From Anaeramoeba flamelloides (Eukaryota; Metamonada; Anaeramoebidae), in assembly GCA_027625915.1 (NCBI GenBank), contig JANTQA010000047.1:11842001-11906000 (forward strand): 64,000 bases of DNA. Direction: 5' to 3'. Under the pieces are notes generated by a model. It did not search any database. It was not told where the DNA came from and saw only the letters and a program-made list of their open reading frames with translations. The translations under genes and the position numbers were made by a program. Each line of letters opens with the position of its first letter. The first letter of the stretch is position 1. Below, piece by piece: positions 45,517-58,190 of the stretch.

Positions 45517-48004
45517 CTATAAAAAAAAAAAAGAAAAAATCTAAAAAAAACTTAGAGAAAAAAAAAAGTAGAAATTAAAAAAAAAAAAAAAGCAAAAATC
45601 GAAGAAAAGTTTCTAAAAAAAAATGAATTCGAATTATAATTATGAAATAATAAAGATTAAATTTTTGAAAAAACTATAATTATAGAAATAACAAATAGTA
45701 CAAGAGTTCTTTAACTTTTTCGCTTATTTACAACTTTTAAAAAAATTCTTAAAATTATGATGTTTTTGAGAATAATTCATATATAAATTATTCTCACGAA
45801 GATTTCAATATAGGATTATATTTCTAAAAATTCAATAGTATTAGTGTTGTAGGGTTATATTTTGTGGTTCAATTATTTCTTTAAAGGAAGAAAGGTGGTT
45901 TTTTGGTAATTTTGATTTATATGAACTAATTAGAAAACGAAAATAAGAAGAACAAAAAGTAGAAATGAATTCAGAAACTTAATAATAAATCAAGGGGTTT
46001 GTTTTTAATTTAGCAGTTCTTCATTCAAATAAAAGTGTGAATATGTCTCTTCATATTTTTATGTTATCAATTTAAAAAATAATTTCTTTGACCGAAAAAA
46101 ATAAGAACCAAACATCATAGTAAAATATTTGTACAGTTTAAAAAAGAAAAGTTTAATCAAAACATAAATTTTTTCGTTTTTAGGTAAATTTTTGACCAAC
46201 TCTAAATATCCTTTTTGCTTTTTTTTTCTTAATTGATTCCCCAGACATTTTGTGGATAAAGGTTGATCCAATACTTGTTTTATTGACAATAATACCTGTT
46301 AGTTTGATTGACCCTCACTTTTTAACTAAAAAAATAGAAAAATACTTTTCCATTTTTCTACACTATTATTTCACAATTATTTTGATTTTTTCTTCCTTTC
46401 CTCAGAAAAGGGTTGTTTTTTTAAACAAACCAAGTACGTGTTCTTTTCAATAAAGTCTTTCTCACAAATAAGACATTTTAAATCATTCAAATGTTATTTA
46501 AGGGAAAATAGGAAAAATTAGTCGCTTCATTTTTCTTTTTTTCGTTTTTCAAACAAACATGTGATTGCAAAGAAAGACATTATTATTTTGTGAACTCTGT
46601 TTTTTTGTTTGGTTCTTTTTTTATTGTTAATTTGAGTGAGAGATGAATCCTAAATAAAAGACAGATTTCAGACTTGGAAAAATCAATTTTGGTTTTTGCA
46701 TTATAAATCGGGAAAAAATTTTCCCTTCATTTTCATATCTTTTTCAAATACCAGGCCACAATTCACAACCTTCTTTTTGATCTTTCTCTTCTTTAAGTAG
46801 AGTTCCCAAAGAAGTAAGTTGTAATTTGAAGAACTCCATTTAATAAAGATAAATATGGATAAGGAAGTTGAAAATTTTTTCCCATTCATAACTCAAAAAT
46901 CAGTAATTCAGCTTAAATTTGATCCCATCACAATTTCAAATGATATTAATTGGTTTTCAAATGAAATTTGTTCAAAAAGATGATTCGTTATTGACAGTCT
47001 GATTATAATCCTTGTAAATTTTTTAATCAAGATACTACAATTGAAAACGGGGTGAAAGTGAGTTAAAGTCATACAAATGAGCCAAGATCAAAAAGTTATT
47101 TGGACAAACTAAACGATGAGTTGGTTTTGTTTTTTATAAGATTTTTAATTTACCAAATTTATAACTTGCAAAAATTTGATCAAAAAAACCAGTAAAAAAT
47201 ATTTTTATTGTTCTTTCAATTTTATAAAAACACCTCGTTTTCTTCGTATTTAATCCGAGAAACGATCTACTACAGAAAAATATTTATCCGAATGTCATAT
47301 TCGACCAGACAATGAAGATTTTTGCAGGGTTGATAGATTAAAATTTAAAAAAACTACTTTGGCAATTTATTTTTCGTTTATTCCAATTACGAACAACAAG
47401 AACAAGGGTGATTACTACTGAGTGTTTTTTTACAAGCTTTCAAATGAATTGAAATTTTGAAGCAAAACTTTTAAAATTTATTAGTTTTTATTTTTACGAA
47501 ATGTTTAATAAATTGAAATTTAACTGTGCTTTTTCACATATTCAATTTGAAAAGTTTGTGTCTTAATTAGAACCAAAAAGAATTCTGATTATTTTGATTT
47601 AACATTGTCAAATTAGGAATAGAACTGTTCTTTTTTTTTTAATTGTTTATTTTTTTACATAGACACGATCAAACCAAAACTAATCTTCTTTTTTTTTTTA
47701 CTTTTAAATGATCACCTGTGAATTGTTTGACTTTCGTTTCCTTTGGTTAGATCATTTTTCAATGTTCTTTCTAAAATTGTTGGATATCTTACAAAACCAT
47801 AAACTATTCATGATTTTGGTGAATATTATTCGACTTTTTTTTCTTTGAATTGAATCTTAATTTTCCTGATTTGTTAACTAATAGAAGTTTTTCATTTGTT
47901 TCCCTCTGGGTCACGTTTGTATACTATTGAATACTTTGTAGTCAGTGATGAAAATTCAAAGCTGAGTTTCTGATTTCAAGTTAGTTCAAGATTAAAAGAT
48001 CTAA
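45517..48004. other. Upstream flank of the activase gene and intergenic
   Basis: The ATG at 45,516 is directly preceded by a T-rich tract and TATAG, so a 5' UTR intron ending at the start codon is possible. Frames at 46,059-46,289 and 46,250-46,453 oppose each other and lack support. A degenerate family I-like sequence (GAAATTTTGAAGCAAAACTT, GTGTCTTAATTAGAAC) may lie at 47,430-47,575. Confidence 0.4.
46670..46910. mobile_element. Foldback element related to the 10,829 insertion
   Basis: The left arm GGGAAAAAATTTTCCCTTCA is mirrored at 46,860-46,890 (GAAAATTTTTTCCCATTC). Internal words ATTTGAAAAAGATATGAAAA and TTGTAATTTG recur near 28,100-28,230. The 62-codon minus-strand frame at 46,701-46,889 is this element. 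Confidence 0.5.
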
Positions 48005-48200
48005 AGAACATTTAATAAACCCTAAGAAAATATGAAATTGGTTTCTTAAAGTTATTCCATTTAAAAAGAAATTATAAAAATCAACGATAAATCGCAAAAA
48101 TATATCCCAAAAAATAGAGTCATTTTTTACCAATTTTTGACAAAATAGTAAAACATAAAATTTTCATCAAAAAAGGAAAAATTACAAAAATTAATATTAA
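48005..48200 (+). repeat. Dispersed repeat family B, partial copy
   Basis: AAACCCTAAGAAAATATGAA, TTGGTTTCTTAAAGTT and TTTAAAAAGAAATTATAAAA match the left part of the 36,090 copy. The right part is not recognisable. Confidence 0.5.
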
Positions 48201-48928
48201 TCCAAAACTCAATCTATTATTTTACTTAAAAAATCACTGGCTAAACCTCAAAAATTGATTTTTATTTAAGTCAATCAATTGAGTATAGAACTGAATGTCT
48301 ACTAAAAGAAGAAGAGTAAAAAAGAGAGTTATTGTTTGAATCAAGAAATTTAGCCTCGAAACAGGTGTTTTTTGATTAATGTAAAAAAAAAAAAAAATGA
48401 CCAGTAGACTTACTGTTTCAATCAAACAAAAGTGACTGAAGATAAAAAATTGCCAAACCAATTTTTCTTATAAAAACAGTAGTAAAATAGTTGTAATTTT
48501 GAAATATTTTATAATGTTATTTTTCCTTCATTTATAATAAATACCAAACTTAAAAATTAGATTGGATATTAGAATTAAAATAGAATTGAAAATATCAATC
48601 AAACTAAAATTTAAGCATCTTCAATTTTGCAAATTTGGGGTTTAATTGTAAGTTTTGGTAAAAGTGAATTTTTTTCAAATTTTTGTTACCAATAATTTTC
48701 CTAATCATTTACAATCGACTTGAAGAGTTAAACACAAGGGACTAATTATGTTAGAAATTTCAATTCCAGATTTCTTTATTGATCACTGAAGGGCAAGCAA
48801 AGAAAAATATGTGAACTTTTCTTTTTGATTTCACCTTTGCTTTTACCAAATGAAGAAATCATAAAAAACAAAAATCAAGCTATTTTCTATATTTTTCATA
48901 AGTGATTGAATAAAAGCCTATTACACTA
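48201..48928. other. Intergenic, nothing recognised
   Basis: A 75-codon minus-strand frame (48,234-48,461) is Phe/Leu-rich and unsupported. Confidence 0.4.
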
Positions 48929-49151
48929 CTATTAATTGAAAAATAAATCGGACAAAATTTTCATTTATCTTTCCAAAATTAAATTATGATTTCAAAAATC
49001 CTTTGAATACAGAATTTTGATAGTCCCGATCCTCTAGCCACGTTAAACACGTTATATGGTTGAAAAATAATTCGATTTTCAAAGATTATTTCAAAGATTT
49101 TTTTTGGAACGATGATTGAAAATTTTGTCCGATTTATTTTACAATTAACAG
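48929..49151. mobile_element. Family C inverted-repeat element, TA-flanked, well preserved
   Basis: Left end CTATTAATTGAAAAATAAAT then CGGACAAAATTTTCA; right end inverted, finishing ACAATTAACAG. TA lies on both sides (48,927-48,928 and 49,152-49,153). At 223 bp it is essentially the same length as the 3,014 copy (222 bp). No coding frame. Confidence 0.8.
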
Positions 49152-51689
49152 TAAGATCGAAACAGATTTTCAGAAATATAATCGCAGGTTTGTAAAAGTA
49201 TGCGTTTTTAATATCTTTTATGGAGTCTCACTATGATATTTTTCACATAGAGTATTTTATTTTTTTTTTTCAAGAATTTTCTTTTTACGTTTTTTTTTAA
49301 AGTGCTTTTTTAAATATTTGCTATTCAAGGTTACTAATTCTACAAATCACTCTAACCCCAGTTTATTAAAGGCTTGTTTCCCCAAAACCTTGATATTCTA
49401 TCTTTAAGGGGACAACATCAAATATTATCAAAAATTGAAATTTGCTGAAATGGAAATTAAGGGAAGTAACACGGTAAAGGAAAATTTTTCACATTTTTGC
49501 ACTTTTAAAGAGGATCAGAATATAACTTTTTTTACTTTGGCTGGTACCACATTGATTTTTATTATATCCAAGTAATTCATTCATTACATTTTCTAAATTT
49601 TTTTTTTCAAAAGTCTCATAGAAATTGCCACAATAGAATATTGAATTGAATTGTTTAAAATACTGTTTTGAATGTTAAATGACATATATTTTATCCTTAT
49701 CTCAACCTTCTATAGTGGCCTTTATTTTTTTCATTTGTTATTTTTTCATCATTTTTGATTTTTTTTAATCATGACAACTAAAAGCAAGAAGAAAGATTTT
49801 TTTATCAGTGAAATTTGGGATTAATGAATTTTGTTTAAAAATAACAACAATATTACAATTGGGAGAATCACAAAAGGAAATATGAATAGGGCTTTAATAG
49901 CTATAAGGATTTCAAAAAAAAAATAATTATCCCAAAACATATCTTGTTATGGGTCAAAAATACTTGGATTTGGTGGAATTGGAGAAGTGAATAATATTAT
50001 ATTTTATCAAATTTTCAACTACAAAATAGCTATAACTGCTGTGGATCAAAAGTGAATTAGGAAAAAAAGTTCAATATGGTTTTTAATTGTAAACATTACT
50101 GGAAACGAAAACTAAAATCAATTAAAATAAGAAACCTATTAACTTTAAATAATAATCCATGATATTATTTTCAATCAAATCAACAAATATAATTTAAATC
50201 TACTTTCAACTTATTATCGAAATTCTTGATGTGATTTTGGAGATCGCAAAAATAGTCAATCTTTTCGATAAATTTTTAATAATTGATTAATGAAAGGAAA
50301 ATCCATACCAAAAAGATAGTATTTTAAAAAAATTTATTGTGATTAATCCTTCATTTTGTCTTTATTTATATATTTATTCTTTTTATTGATTTTACTTATC
50401 ATTTTCAGAAATCTTTACAATTAAAAACCTTTTTTCACTTTTTTTTCACTTTGTTTTTTTTCAAGAACTTTAAATTTTAGTCTAAGAATCTAAAATTATA
50501 TATACCTGAAAAAAAAACTATTTTTATAAAAAAAATAAAAATCGAACCAATTTGATAAACCCATTTCTCTTTTGTTTTATTGTTTAACATTCAAAAAAAA
50601 AAATAATATCAGATAATTTTTTTTAAAAAAACTTTTTAGAGAATCTAAGATCACATCCCCCGAAAATAAAATACTATTTTGTCATCTCTCTCAAATTTTT
50701 ATTATATCTTATGGTGTAGCCACCCCCTTAAATGAATTTGAGAAATTGTAGCTTAAATGACTCTCTAAAAATCTATTTAAATCTTATTTACCAATAAATT
50801 ATTATATTTTTTCGGGAAACCAGTATTCGTATTGTAATTTTTCTTCTATTTTTTTCAATTATTACTTTTCTAAATCCCAATACAGAAACCATAATAGCAT
50901 TCTCGTATTTGAAAATGAATATTTCAAACCACCAGATAGTTAATATTTTCGATTTTTTAATTTCAAGATTTACTTGATATTTATTTATATAAAACCCGAA
51001 ATATCAATTCTATGTTTTCTTTCTCTACAACTAGTTGCATTTTTCAATATATTTCCAAGAGGTAAAAATAATTTATCATATTAATCTAAGGGTGAATTCT
51101 TGAATTCTTAAAAAAAAAAACAGTTTTACACTTTATAGATACAAACTATCGATAAATTGTATACAAAAACTTAATAAAGCAGCCTATTTCTTTTAATCTC
51201 GGGATGTTCAAATGTTTGGAAATCCTTATTAAAACAAACAATGGTATTGATCCAAAAAAAGGGGGGAAAAGAGCTACCACCCCTTTCAAACTTGGTGTCA
51301 TAAAAAAACATACAATCAAGTTTTTACCCCTTTTTACTATTATTTTTATTATACTCTCTTTTATTTTTATTCTCTCTTTCTTTCCATTTTTCTTGTCTTT
51401 GTTACGAAATAATATAGTCTTCTTTTCATTGTTATAAAGAAAAGATATTCTAGATAATAATATTTTTTACATTTTATCTTTAACAAAAAAAGCTTAAATG
51501 GGAGTTTAGTGTTTTATCAAGTGCCTTAAAGTGATAAGAGTGCTATAAGGTGCGGATTCTTTTTCTTTTTAATTTGGGGAAAAAAAAGAAAATTTTTGAA
51601 ATTTTATTTGATTTTCTCAAATTAAAAAAAACAGAAAGACGATTTTCAAGAATTCAAAAGAATAGAAGAAAAATCAATTTTTTTATCCA
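49152..51689. other. Intergenic, one weak frame
   Basis: A 77-codon plus-strand frame at 51,204-51,437 has a basic half (DPKKGGKRATTPFKLG) followed by a hydrophobic stretch that could span a membrane. No family is recognised and the hydrophobic part is what T-rich DNA gives by chance, so I leave it uncalled. About 51,500-51,560 carries GTGCCTTAAAGTGATAAGAG-type words related to the family E tail. Confidence 0.4.
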
Positions 51690-52010
51690 ATTATTTTAAA
51701 TTCTGGAAAAACTAACGGAGCTATTCTTTTGGGTTTCTATTTTATTTGTGAAGTGTTCTAGGTTTTTTTGAGGTTTTTTATTTTATTTGTGAAGTGTTAT
51801 AGGTTTTTTTTTTTACCTTTTTAAATAAACAGAAAATTTTAATAAATTTTCGGTTTATATCAAAAAGTAAAAAAAAAACCTAACGAAAATCTATTGATTT
51901 TCCAAACAATCAGAAAACTCAAAAAAGCCTAACGAAAATCTATAGATTTTCGAAATAAAATAGAAAACTCAAGAAAACCTAATAGAAAGTGACCAGGCAT
52001 TTTTTAATTG
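51690..52010. repeat. Palindromic array (family E), copy 2
   Basis: Two units with TTTGTGAAGTGTTCTAGG/TTTGTGAAGTGTTATAGG in one orientation are followed by inverted units with CCTAACGAAAATCTATAGAT and AGAAAACTCAA. Same vocabulary and foldback layout as 8,880-9,450. Confidence 0.65.
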
Positions 52011-52868
52011 AAGGAATAAACCCAAAATTAAATAAATTTCTAGTTTATTTTTCAAATTAAAAAAAAAAATAATTTCAAATGTCAGATAATTTTGTTGAAT
52101 CACTTTCCTTCAATAAATAAAAATCCGTGTTTTTTTGCAATTAATTTACTTTTTGAGATACATTTAAATAAATATTTTTTTTTTTTGAAAGCTAAGCTAA
52201 AAAAAAATGATAAAAAATAACCTTTTTTTCAATAGGATTTTATCTTAAATATTTCTAGAAAAAAAACTGTATTTGTTAGATAATGTTCTAGCGATTATAA
52301 GAAATATTATTTTTTTTCTCTCTTTTTTTTTCTTTTTGTTTTTATAAGAAATAAAAGACAGCGTTTAAAGTTAAAATACCAAAATATAAAAAATAGAATG
52401 AACATACGTGTAGAATAAAGCTGAATTATCTCTAGATATAAATTAAACAGTTATGTTGTTTTATAAAATAAAAAAAATAAATAAAAAATAAAATTCAATA
52501 TACACAGTTATTGGTAATTGATATTTATTTTGAGAGTATAAAAAGGATGAAGAAAAATAACTTTTCAAAAATTCAGTAATTTAGATAAAGTTAATTTTTT
52601 AGTTGAGAGTAATTTACATTAATACTTTTATTAGAATTTAAAAATTCATCTTGCTTTAAATTCATGCTCTAAAATGAATGAATAAAAAAATTGAAAAGAA
52701 ATTATTCTATTTTTTATTTTTATTTTTTTTTAATTAATTTTTTTTCATTAGATCTTCACAGTACAAAAAATAATAAAACATACAATTTAACACCCTGTTT
52801 CGGTAATAATCAACATATTTTTCCTTATAGGTGCCTATAAAATCATCCTACCAAGAAATATATATTGT
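52011..52868. other. Intergenic, nothing recognised
   Basis: A/T-rich with T runs; no recognised feature. Confidence 0.45.
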
Positions 52869-53207
52869 TTATTTTCTAACTTGACAAAAATAACTAAAGG
52901 TATTGTCAAATCCTCTTTTGTCTGAGGTTTGAATAACACTACTGGAATTATTTCGAATTTGGAAAATTTTTTCAAGTTCACCTTTTGATTTGATCTTTTC
53001 TATGCTTACCATAAATCCCATTGGATGATATCTTGTTAAAATTTATTTTCTTCCAAAAAAAACTTTTTTCAAAAAAAAACAATTAAAAAATACAGCTTTT
53101 AAAAAAAAATATAATTTATAATTATTTCTTATGAACCAATTAGATCATTAATTATAATACCTTCTTTTATAAAATATTAAATCCAAACTATTTTCTTGCA
53201 AAATAAC
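52869..53207 (-). CDS. Candidate C-terminal exons of an unknown gene
   Basis: The minus strand at 53,031-52,869 has a run of non-repetitive codons giving RYHPMGFMVSIEKIKSKGEL and on to TSDKRGFDNTFSYFCQVRK, then TAA. The preceding small exon 53,207-53,161 (TAG acceptor, GTATTA donor; VILQENSLDLIFYKR) joins in matching phase. The residue mix is unlike random frames here. No upstream exon or start was located and I recognise no family. It may be a real short gene, the end of a longer one, or a remnant. Confidence 0.3.
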
Positions 53208-53546
53208 CTAAATTTATAAAAAAACAAAAAAGGATTGTATCAAATTACTAAATAAATTATTAATTCTTATTTTTATTAAAATTATTATAAAGTGAAATCT
53301 CAATGATCAAACTTTCTCAAAAAGAGTGCTTTAATAATAATCTAATTTAAAAAAAAAAAAATTTATTTTATTTACACACCGAATATTCTAAAGAGTATGT
53401 GTATTTTTGATGTTAAAAACATTGTTAAATTTTTCATTTTTTTTTGAGACAACATGTGTATTTTTGAAATCTCTGATGATTGCTATTTTAAATTGGTTTT
53501 AATTATGAAAATTTTTTCTATTTTGCTTTTGCTTTGTTTTTTCTTT

Positions 53547-54875
53547 TTATTTTTTGGTTTTTTCTTGTTCTTTTTCTTTTTCTGTTTTTTTTGGAATTTT
53601 AGTTCCCTTTTTCCCCCCTTCGTTTTCTTTTTCTTTTTCTTTTTCATTTTCCATTACTTTACCCCTTCCTCTTCCTCTTCCTCGACCTCTTCCTCTTCCT
53701 CTTGCCCGACTACTTCCTTTACCTCTACCTCTGCCTCTGCCTCTACCTCTATTTTTCGATCCACGCCAATCGTTGTTTTGCTTATATGAAGAATTATCTT
53801 GAAGTGCTCTGTTATGGGTTTTATAAAAGAGAATTGTATTTTTAGGAAGTCCCAAAACCTCCATTATTTTTTTTTTAAGATTTTCGATTGCTACCTTATC
53901 GTTTCCGCGCTTATTCCATAATGAAATAATGTCCTCTTGTGTCCGCACACTCACAACAACACCACATATTTCGTCAACTGCAACATCAAATTGCTCACCA
54001 ATCACAGCAAGGATCTAAATAATTTAAAGAAGAAAGTTGTTTGTGAGTATTATTCATATTGTAAATGATCATTGTGAGTTTGTTGGTTATTATGATTATG
54101 GTAAAAGTAAGTAAATAAAAAAAATGAGAAAAGTAAGTTTAATTGTGAGTATCAACAAGATGTGATTTTTTTTGTTTTGTGCTTTGTTATTTGTTCTTTT
54201 TTTTTTGAACCCATTATTGGATTTGGGGGTTGTTTGTGGTTTATTTTGTTTGTTATTTGTTTATCGCATTAATCTAAAAAGGAATATATTTACCAAGTCT
54301 TCATAAAAGCGAGAAGCCAATCCTTTTCTTAATCTCAAGATCCATTTCCCACCTTTTTCGTTTCCAGGATCTTCCCATACAGGATCGATACCATCCTATT
54401 TAGAAGAAAATTAATCCATAAAAAGATTCAAAAAAAAAAAAAAAAAAAAAAAGAAAAAGATAAAGAAAAAAAAAAGCATAAGTATTAAGCAAAATCAGAA
54501 AATTTCAGAGTGAAAAAAACTGTCTTGTTAACCCAAAAAAGTGAAGAATTCACCAAAAGTAATCAACAATCAATAATCAACAATCAATAATCAAAAAGAA
54601 AAAAGAAAAAATAAAAATAAAAAGAACAAGAAATTTACTTTAAAGAGCAAATAATCGCCACCTTCCCCTGCAATATCGTTGGGGCGAACAAGGTGTGAGT
54701 AAAAACCCCAAAAATCCTCAACAGTATCAAATGTACAAATACTTTTGATCCGATCTTGGTAGGGAGTTTGGTTGTTCTCAGATTCCCTTTTAACAAAGGA
54801 AAACCTGTATTTTGATTGAAGTTTGTGGATTTTTTTTTCTGTTTTTTCTGTTTCTTCTTCTTTTGTGTTGGTCAT
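53547..54875 (-). CDS. EIF4E2: Class II eIF4E (4EHP/eIF4E2-like) cap-binding protein with RG-repeat tail
   Basis: Cytoplasmic mRNA cap-binding protein of the 4EHP class, which usually represses translation by occupying the cap without recruiting eIF4G. Exons: 54,875-54,639 (79 codons), 54,395-54,294 (34), 54,014-53,547 (155 plus TAA); introns GTAAAT...TAG, both phase 0; total 268 residues. Class II diagnostics: FDTVEDFWGFYSHLVRPND, DGIDPVWEDPGNEKGGKW, ILRLRKGLASR, EICGVVVSVRTQEDIISLW and YKTHNRALQ. The first two cap tryptophans of class I are aromatic but not Trp here (YRFSF, PYQDR), while W of PVWEDP remains. After the core come about 37 residues dominated by RG dipeptides and then a Lys/Glu tail. 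The usable ATG is 54,875; an in-frame TTG lies six bases upstream. Confidence 0.94.
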
Positions 54876-55805
54876 TGTCAACTCGTGGAAAAAAGTAAAA
54901 AATTAAAAAAAATACTTTGGTAACAAAAAGTAAAAATAAATAAAAATTTACCAACTTTGTTATTTGTTGAGAATTCCTCAAAAAGAGTTTAACATGTTTT
55001 TTTTTTCGTTCTGATTTATTTACCAAAATTATTCATTAAGAATTATTTTTTTAGTATTCCTTGAAAATTTCTCTGAGTCACATTTTAAAACAATTTGTTT
55101 GAAAAGTCTACCCCAATTGTGATTAAAAGTTGTTTTTCCACTTTATTGAAAAACTAGTTCTTTTGTATGTCTACTTTCGACCAAAACCATTCTCAAACTT
55201 GATGTGAAATTTGATGAGATTTAGAAATTGAATTTATAAAAACTTTAAATCCAAAAACAATTTGCAAATCAAAAGTTAATTCAGAATTAAAGAACTTTTA
55301 AGTGATCTTCTCAAATAAATTGAAAAGTATAACTTTATTGGTTTTTGAAATTGCAAGTACTAAAATTTCAACGTATTCTCTTTTTGCAATCAGAAATCCT
55401 ATATCTGTTAGCATACCTCAAAAATCACAATAAAACCCGATGTCGAATAAAAAAACACTGTAACAAATAAATAGAGATCACTCATTTACAATCCATTTTT
55501 TTGAAAAGATCCGGTCAAAGAAAGAAGAAAAGAAAAAAGAAAATTAAATAGAGAATTTTTTCCAGATGGTTGCTGGATAATTAGCAAAATTATATTCCAA
55601 AAAAGTAGGGCAAATTTATTTTACAGTAATATTTTTCAACTCAAAACTGATATCACCATTTAATATATAAATAATCATTTTTCATAAATTATTAATTTTG
55701 TAATAATAACTCTGTTTCTTTGTTTGGCACCACAATATAAAAAAGATTAAAATTTCTGATTTAAATTTTATTTGATATTTTTTAAAGGTTAAAAAAAATG
55801 AATTA
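54876..55805. other. Upstream flank of the eIF4E gene, nothing recognised
   Basis: No gene or RNA recognised. The 66-codon minus-strand frame at 55,682-55,882 overlaps the element that follows. Confidence 0.45.
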
Positions 55806-56787
55806 CTGTTGTGGAAAAAAATTGGGATGAGGAAAAAAAGTTGGAAGATTATTTTGTAAAAAATTAAAAATTTAAATAACAACTTTAGGAAAACTGATCA
55901 AAACCACCATAAATTTTTGAAGATAACAAGAAACCAAAAGTGTATTAAAGCCTTTTAAGAAGTATAGTATCTAACTTAAATTTTCTTCATTCCAATTACA
56001 TCAAGATCCTTCAAATATATGTCTTACATATCAAATTAACATTTTTTATTGTAAAAAGTGGCAAAAATTAGGAAAAAGGTGTATTTTTTGGGCAATTCAC
56101 ATCAGACAAATTTCTACTTTGAGAGATAATCCTTAATATTTTATCAGAATTTTTTTGTGTTAACTTATGAAAAATTTGTTTTTAGTTAAGATAAAGCAAC
56201 TGTGAAAATCACCAATTTCTGATTCTGCGATTTTTCATTATAAATCGTAAAGGAACCTGAAAACTTTATTTTTTAAAAAATAGCATTGAATACCAAGATT
56301 AAAGATTAAAGGACCAAAGGAATCAATCTAAAATCCAAATAAATAACACAGAAAATCTTTATTTTTATTTATTTATGGGAGAAAGGAGTAATCAAAGAAA
56401 ATTTACTAAATAAAAAATAGAAGAAGAAAAATAATTAAAATATAAAAGTGAAAAAAATATATTATCTTTATTTTTAAAATAACATTTTAAACGACACAGA
56501 TAAAAAAGAGGGATAATTCTTCATTTCTGTGAAGATTTAGAACTGTAATAAAAATTTGATTTTTAAAAAATTCTTCTTGGACAATCTTGATGAAATTGGA
56601 ATAACATTAAAATATAAACCAGATCCCATACTTCTTAAAATGCTTTAATACATATTTATGCTCTATTTATCTTTAAAAAATTCATGTGGCTTTGATCAGT
56701 TTTACTAAACTTGTTAATTAAATTTTTAATTTTTTACAAATTAATCGTCCAACTTTATAACCTCATCCCAATTTTTTTCCGCAACAG
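55806..56787. mobile_element. Inverted-repeat element (family G relative), TTA-flanked
   Basis: Left end CTGTTGTGGAAAAAAATTGG then GATGAGG; right end inverted, finishing CCGCAACAG. The arms extend about 200 bp, with AAACTGATCAAA and AAGAAGTATRG on both sides. The same TTA occurs immediately outside each end (55,803-55,805 and 56,788-56,790), consistent with a 3-bp duplication. 982 bp without a transposase frame. A TAGGAAAAAGGTGTATTTTT segment inside resembles the middle of the 13,554 element. Confidence 0.78.
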
Positions 56788-57359
56788 TTATTCATTTTAT
56801 TTGTTTCATACAAAAAAATTTTTCTAAAGTTTTTTGAATCAATGCAAAAAATTCAATATAATGGAAAATGGATAACATTCTTCTGTTGTTACAAAATTAT
56901 TTATATCTTTGCCATTAACCATTTTTCATTTAATTCTATTATTGGCTGTTTTTTCTAAAAATATGTGTGAAAATTCATTGTTATTTGAGAACTAAAAATT
57001 TAGATGATCAGATTTTATAAAATATTTTATAGTTTCCGATTCTACCCCTATCAATATCACACATACATTAATATTAGCAATTTACCAATATAATTATTTT
57101 CAAAAAAAAACATTATTTACAATATGAATAATCAAAAAACCCTTAATTTTTTTTGAAATATATTCTAAGTCTAATATAAACCCCAAAGTCTAAAATTGAC
57201 TATTGTCTCAAAAAATTTCTATGGGATCAATTACTCACTTTTTGGAAATATATCGTTAATGTAATAGAAAATTTACCCTATCTACTCAATACAAAACAAA
57301 AACCATTCCAATTTATTATTTTTTTTTATTGCTGATGAAAATACGCAATTCAACAAAAT
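56788..57359. other. Intergenic, nothing recognised
   Basis: A/T-rich; no recognised feature. Confidence 0.45.
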
Positions 57360-57840
57360 TAAACCCCTTTAATCATTAGTTTTTTTTTAATTTAATAAAT
57401 AAACCAAAAATTTCATTAATTTTCTTTTTATTTCTTAAATTAAAAAAAAAAATTATCTTTAGGTTTTTTTGAATTTTCTATTTATTTGGAAAATCAAAAA
57501 AAACCGAGAATACTTAACAAATAAAACAGAAAAACCCAATAAAATAGTTATTAAGTTTTTTTATATGATATATAAACCAAAAATTTCTTAAATTTTTGGT
57601 TTAAATAGCAAATTTTAAAAAACTTCGGCACTTTTCGGTACTTCAGTTAAATTTTCAGGAATTTAAAAGTATTGAGTAAAATCTTTAATTTTTCTACATT
57701 CTTCTGAATTCTGGAACTGCCAAGTACTCCATGGTACCCCCATCAACACCAAACTTACACTTAGTGGGGTTTATCTGGGATATACTATAGACGAGATTAA
57801 TACCCATTGAATGTGCTTCTTTTTAAAAAAATGAAAAAAA
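57360..57840. repeat. Palindromic array (family E), copy 3
   Basis: GGTTTTTTTGAATTTTCTAT and its later inverted partner (GAATACTTAACAAATAAAAC) follow the layout of 8,880-9,450. The GC-richer tail (CGGCACTTTTCGGTACTTC) and the GGATATA...GAGAT words also recur there. Ends near a poly-A run at 57,837-57,857. Confidence 0.55.
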
Positions 57841-58054
57841 AAAAAAAAAAAAAAAAACCAACTGTAAACAAAGACAAGAACAAGAGAAAGAGAAAGAAAT
57901 ATAAAAAAAAATCTAAGCAAAATAAAAGCTATTAAAAAAAAATATAAAGTAGTTGTTTGTACACCAGGTTTTATATAGGTTATCGATTGTTTTTAAACAC
58001 AATTTCAAAAATTGCGACTCTCATGTAATAATAACTTAAAAAATATAATTATCA

Positions 58055-58190
58055 TTTTGTATTCAAGAACAACTATTTATTAAATTCGATTCATAATTCA
58101 CTTTTAAATCATTCTAAATATATAAAAATCTGATATTTACAAAATTAAAAAAAAAAATAAAAACAAAAAACTAAAAAAAAGTGAGTCAAA
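58055..58190 (-). repeat. Inverted partner of 19,195-19,315
   Basis: Reverse-complement shares TTCTTGAATAC, AGATTTTTATATATTTAGA and GATTTAAAAGTGAATTA with 19,195-19,315. Function unknown. Confidence 0.5.

Noticed and set aside
53454-53802. Plus-strand Phe/Ser/Pro-rich frames
   Set aside because: Antisense of the RG-repeat and Lys/Glu tail of the eIF4E gene.
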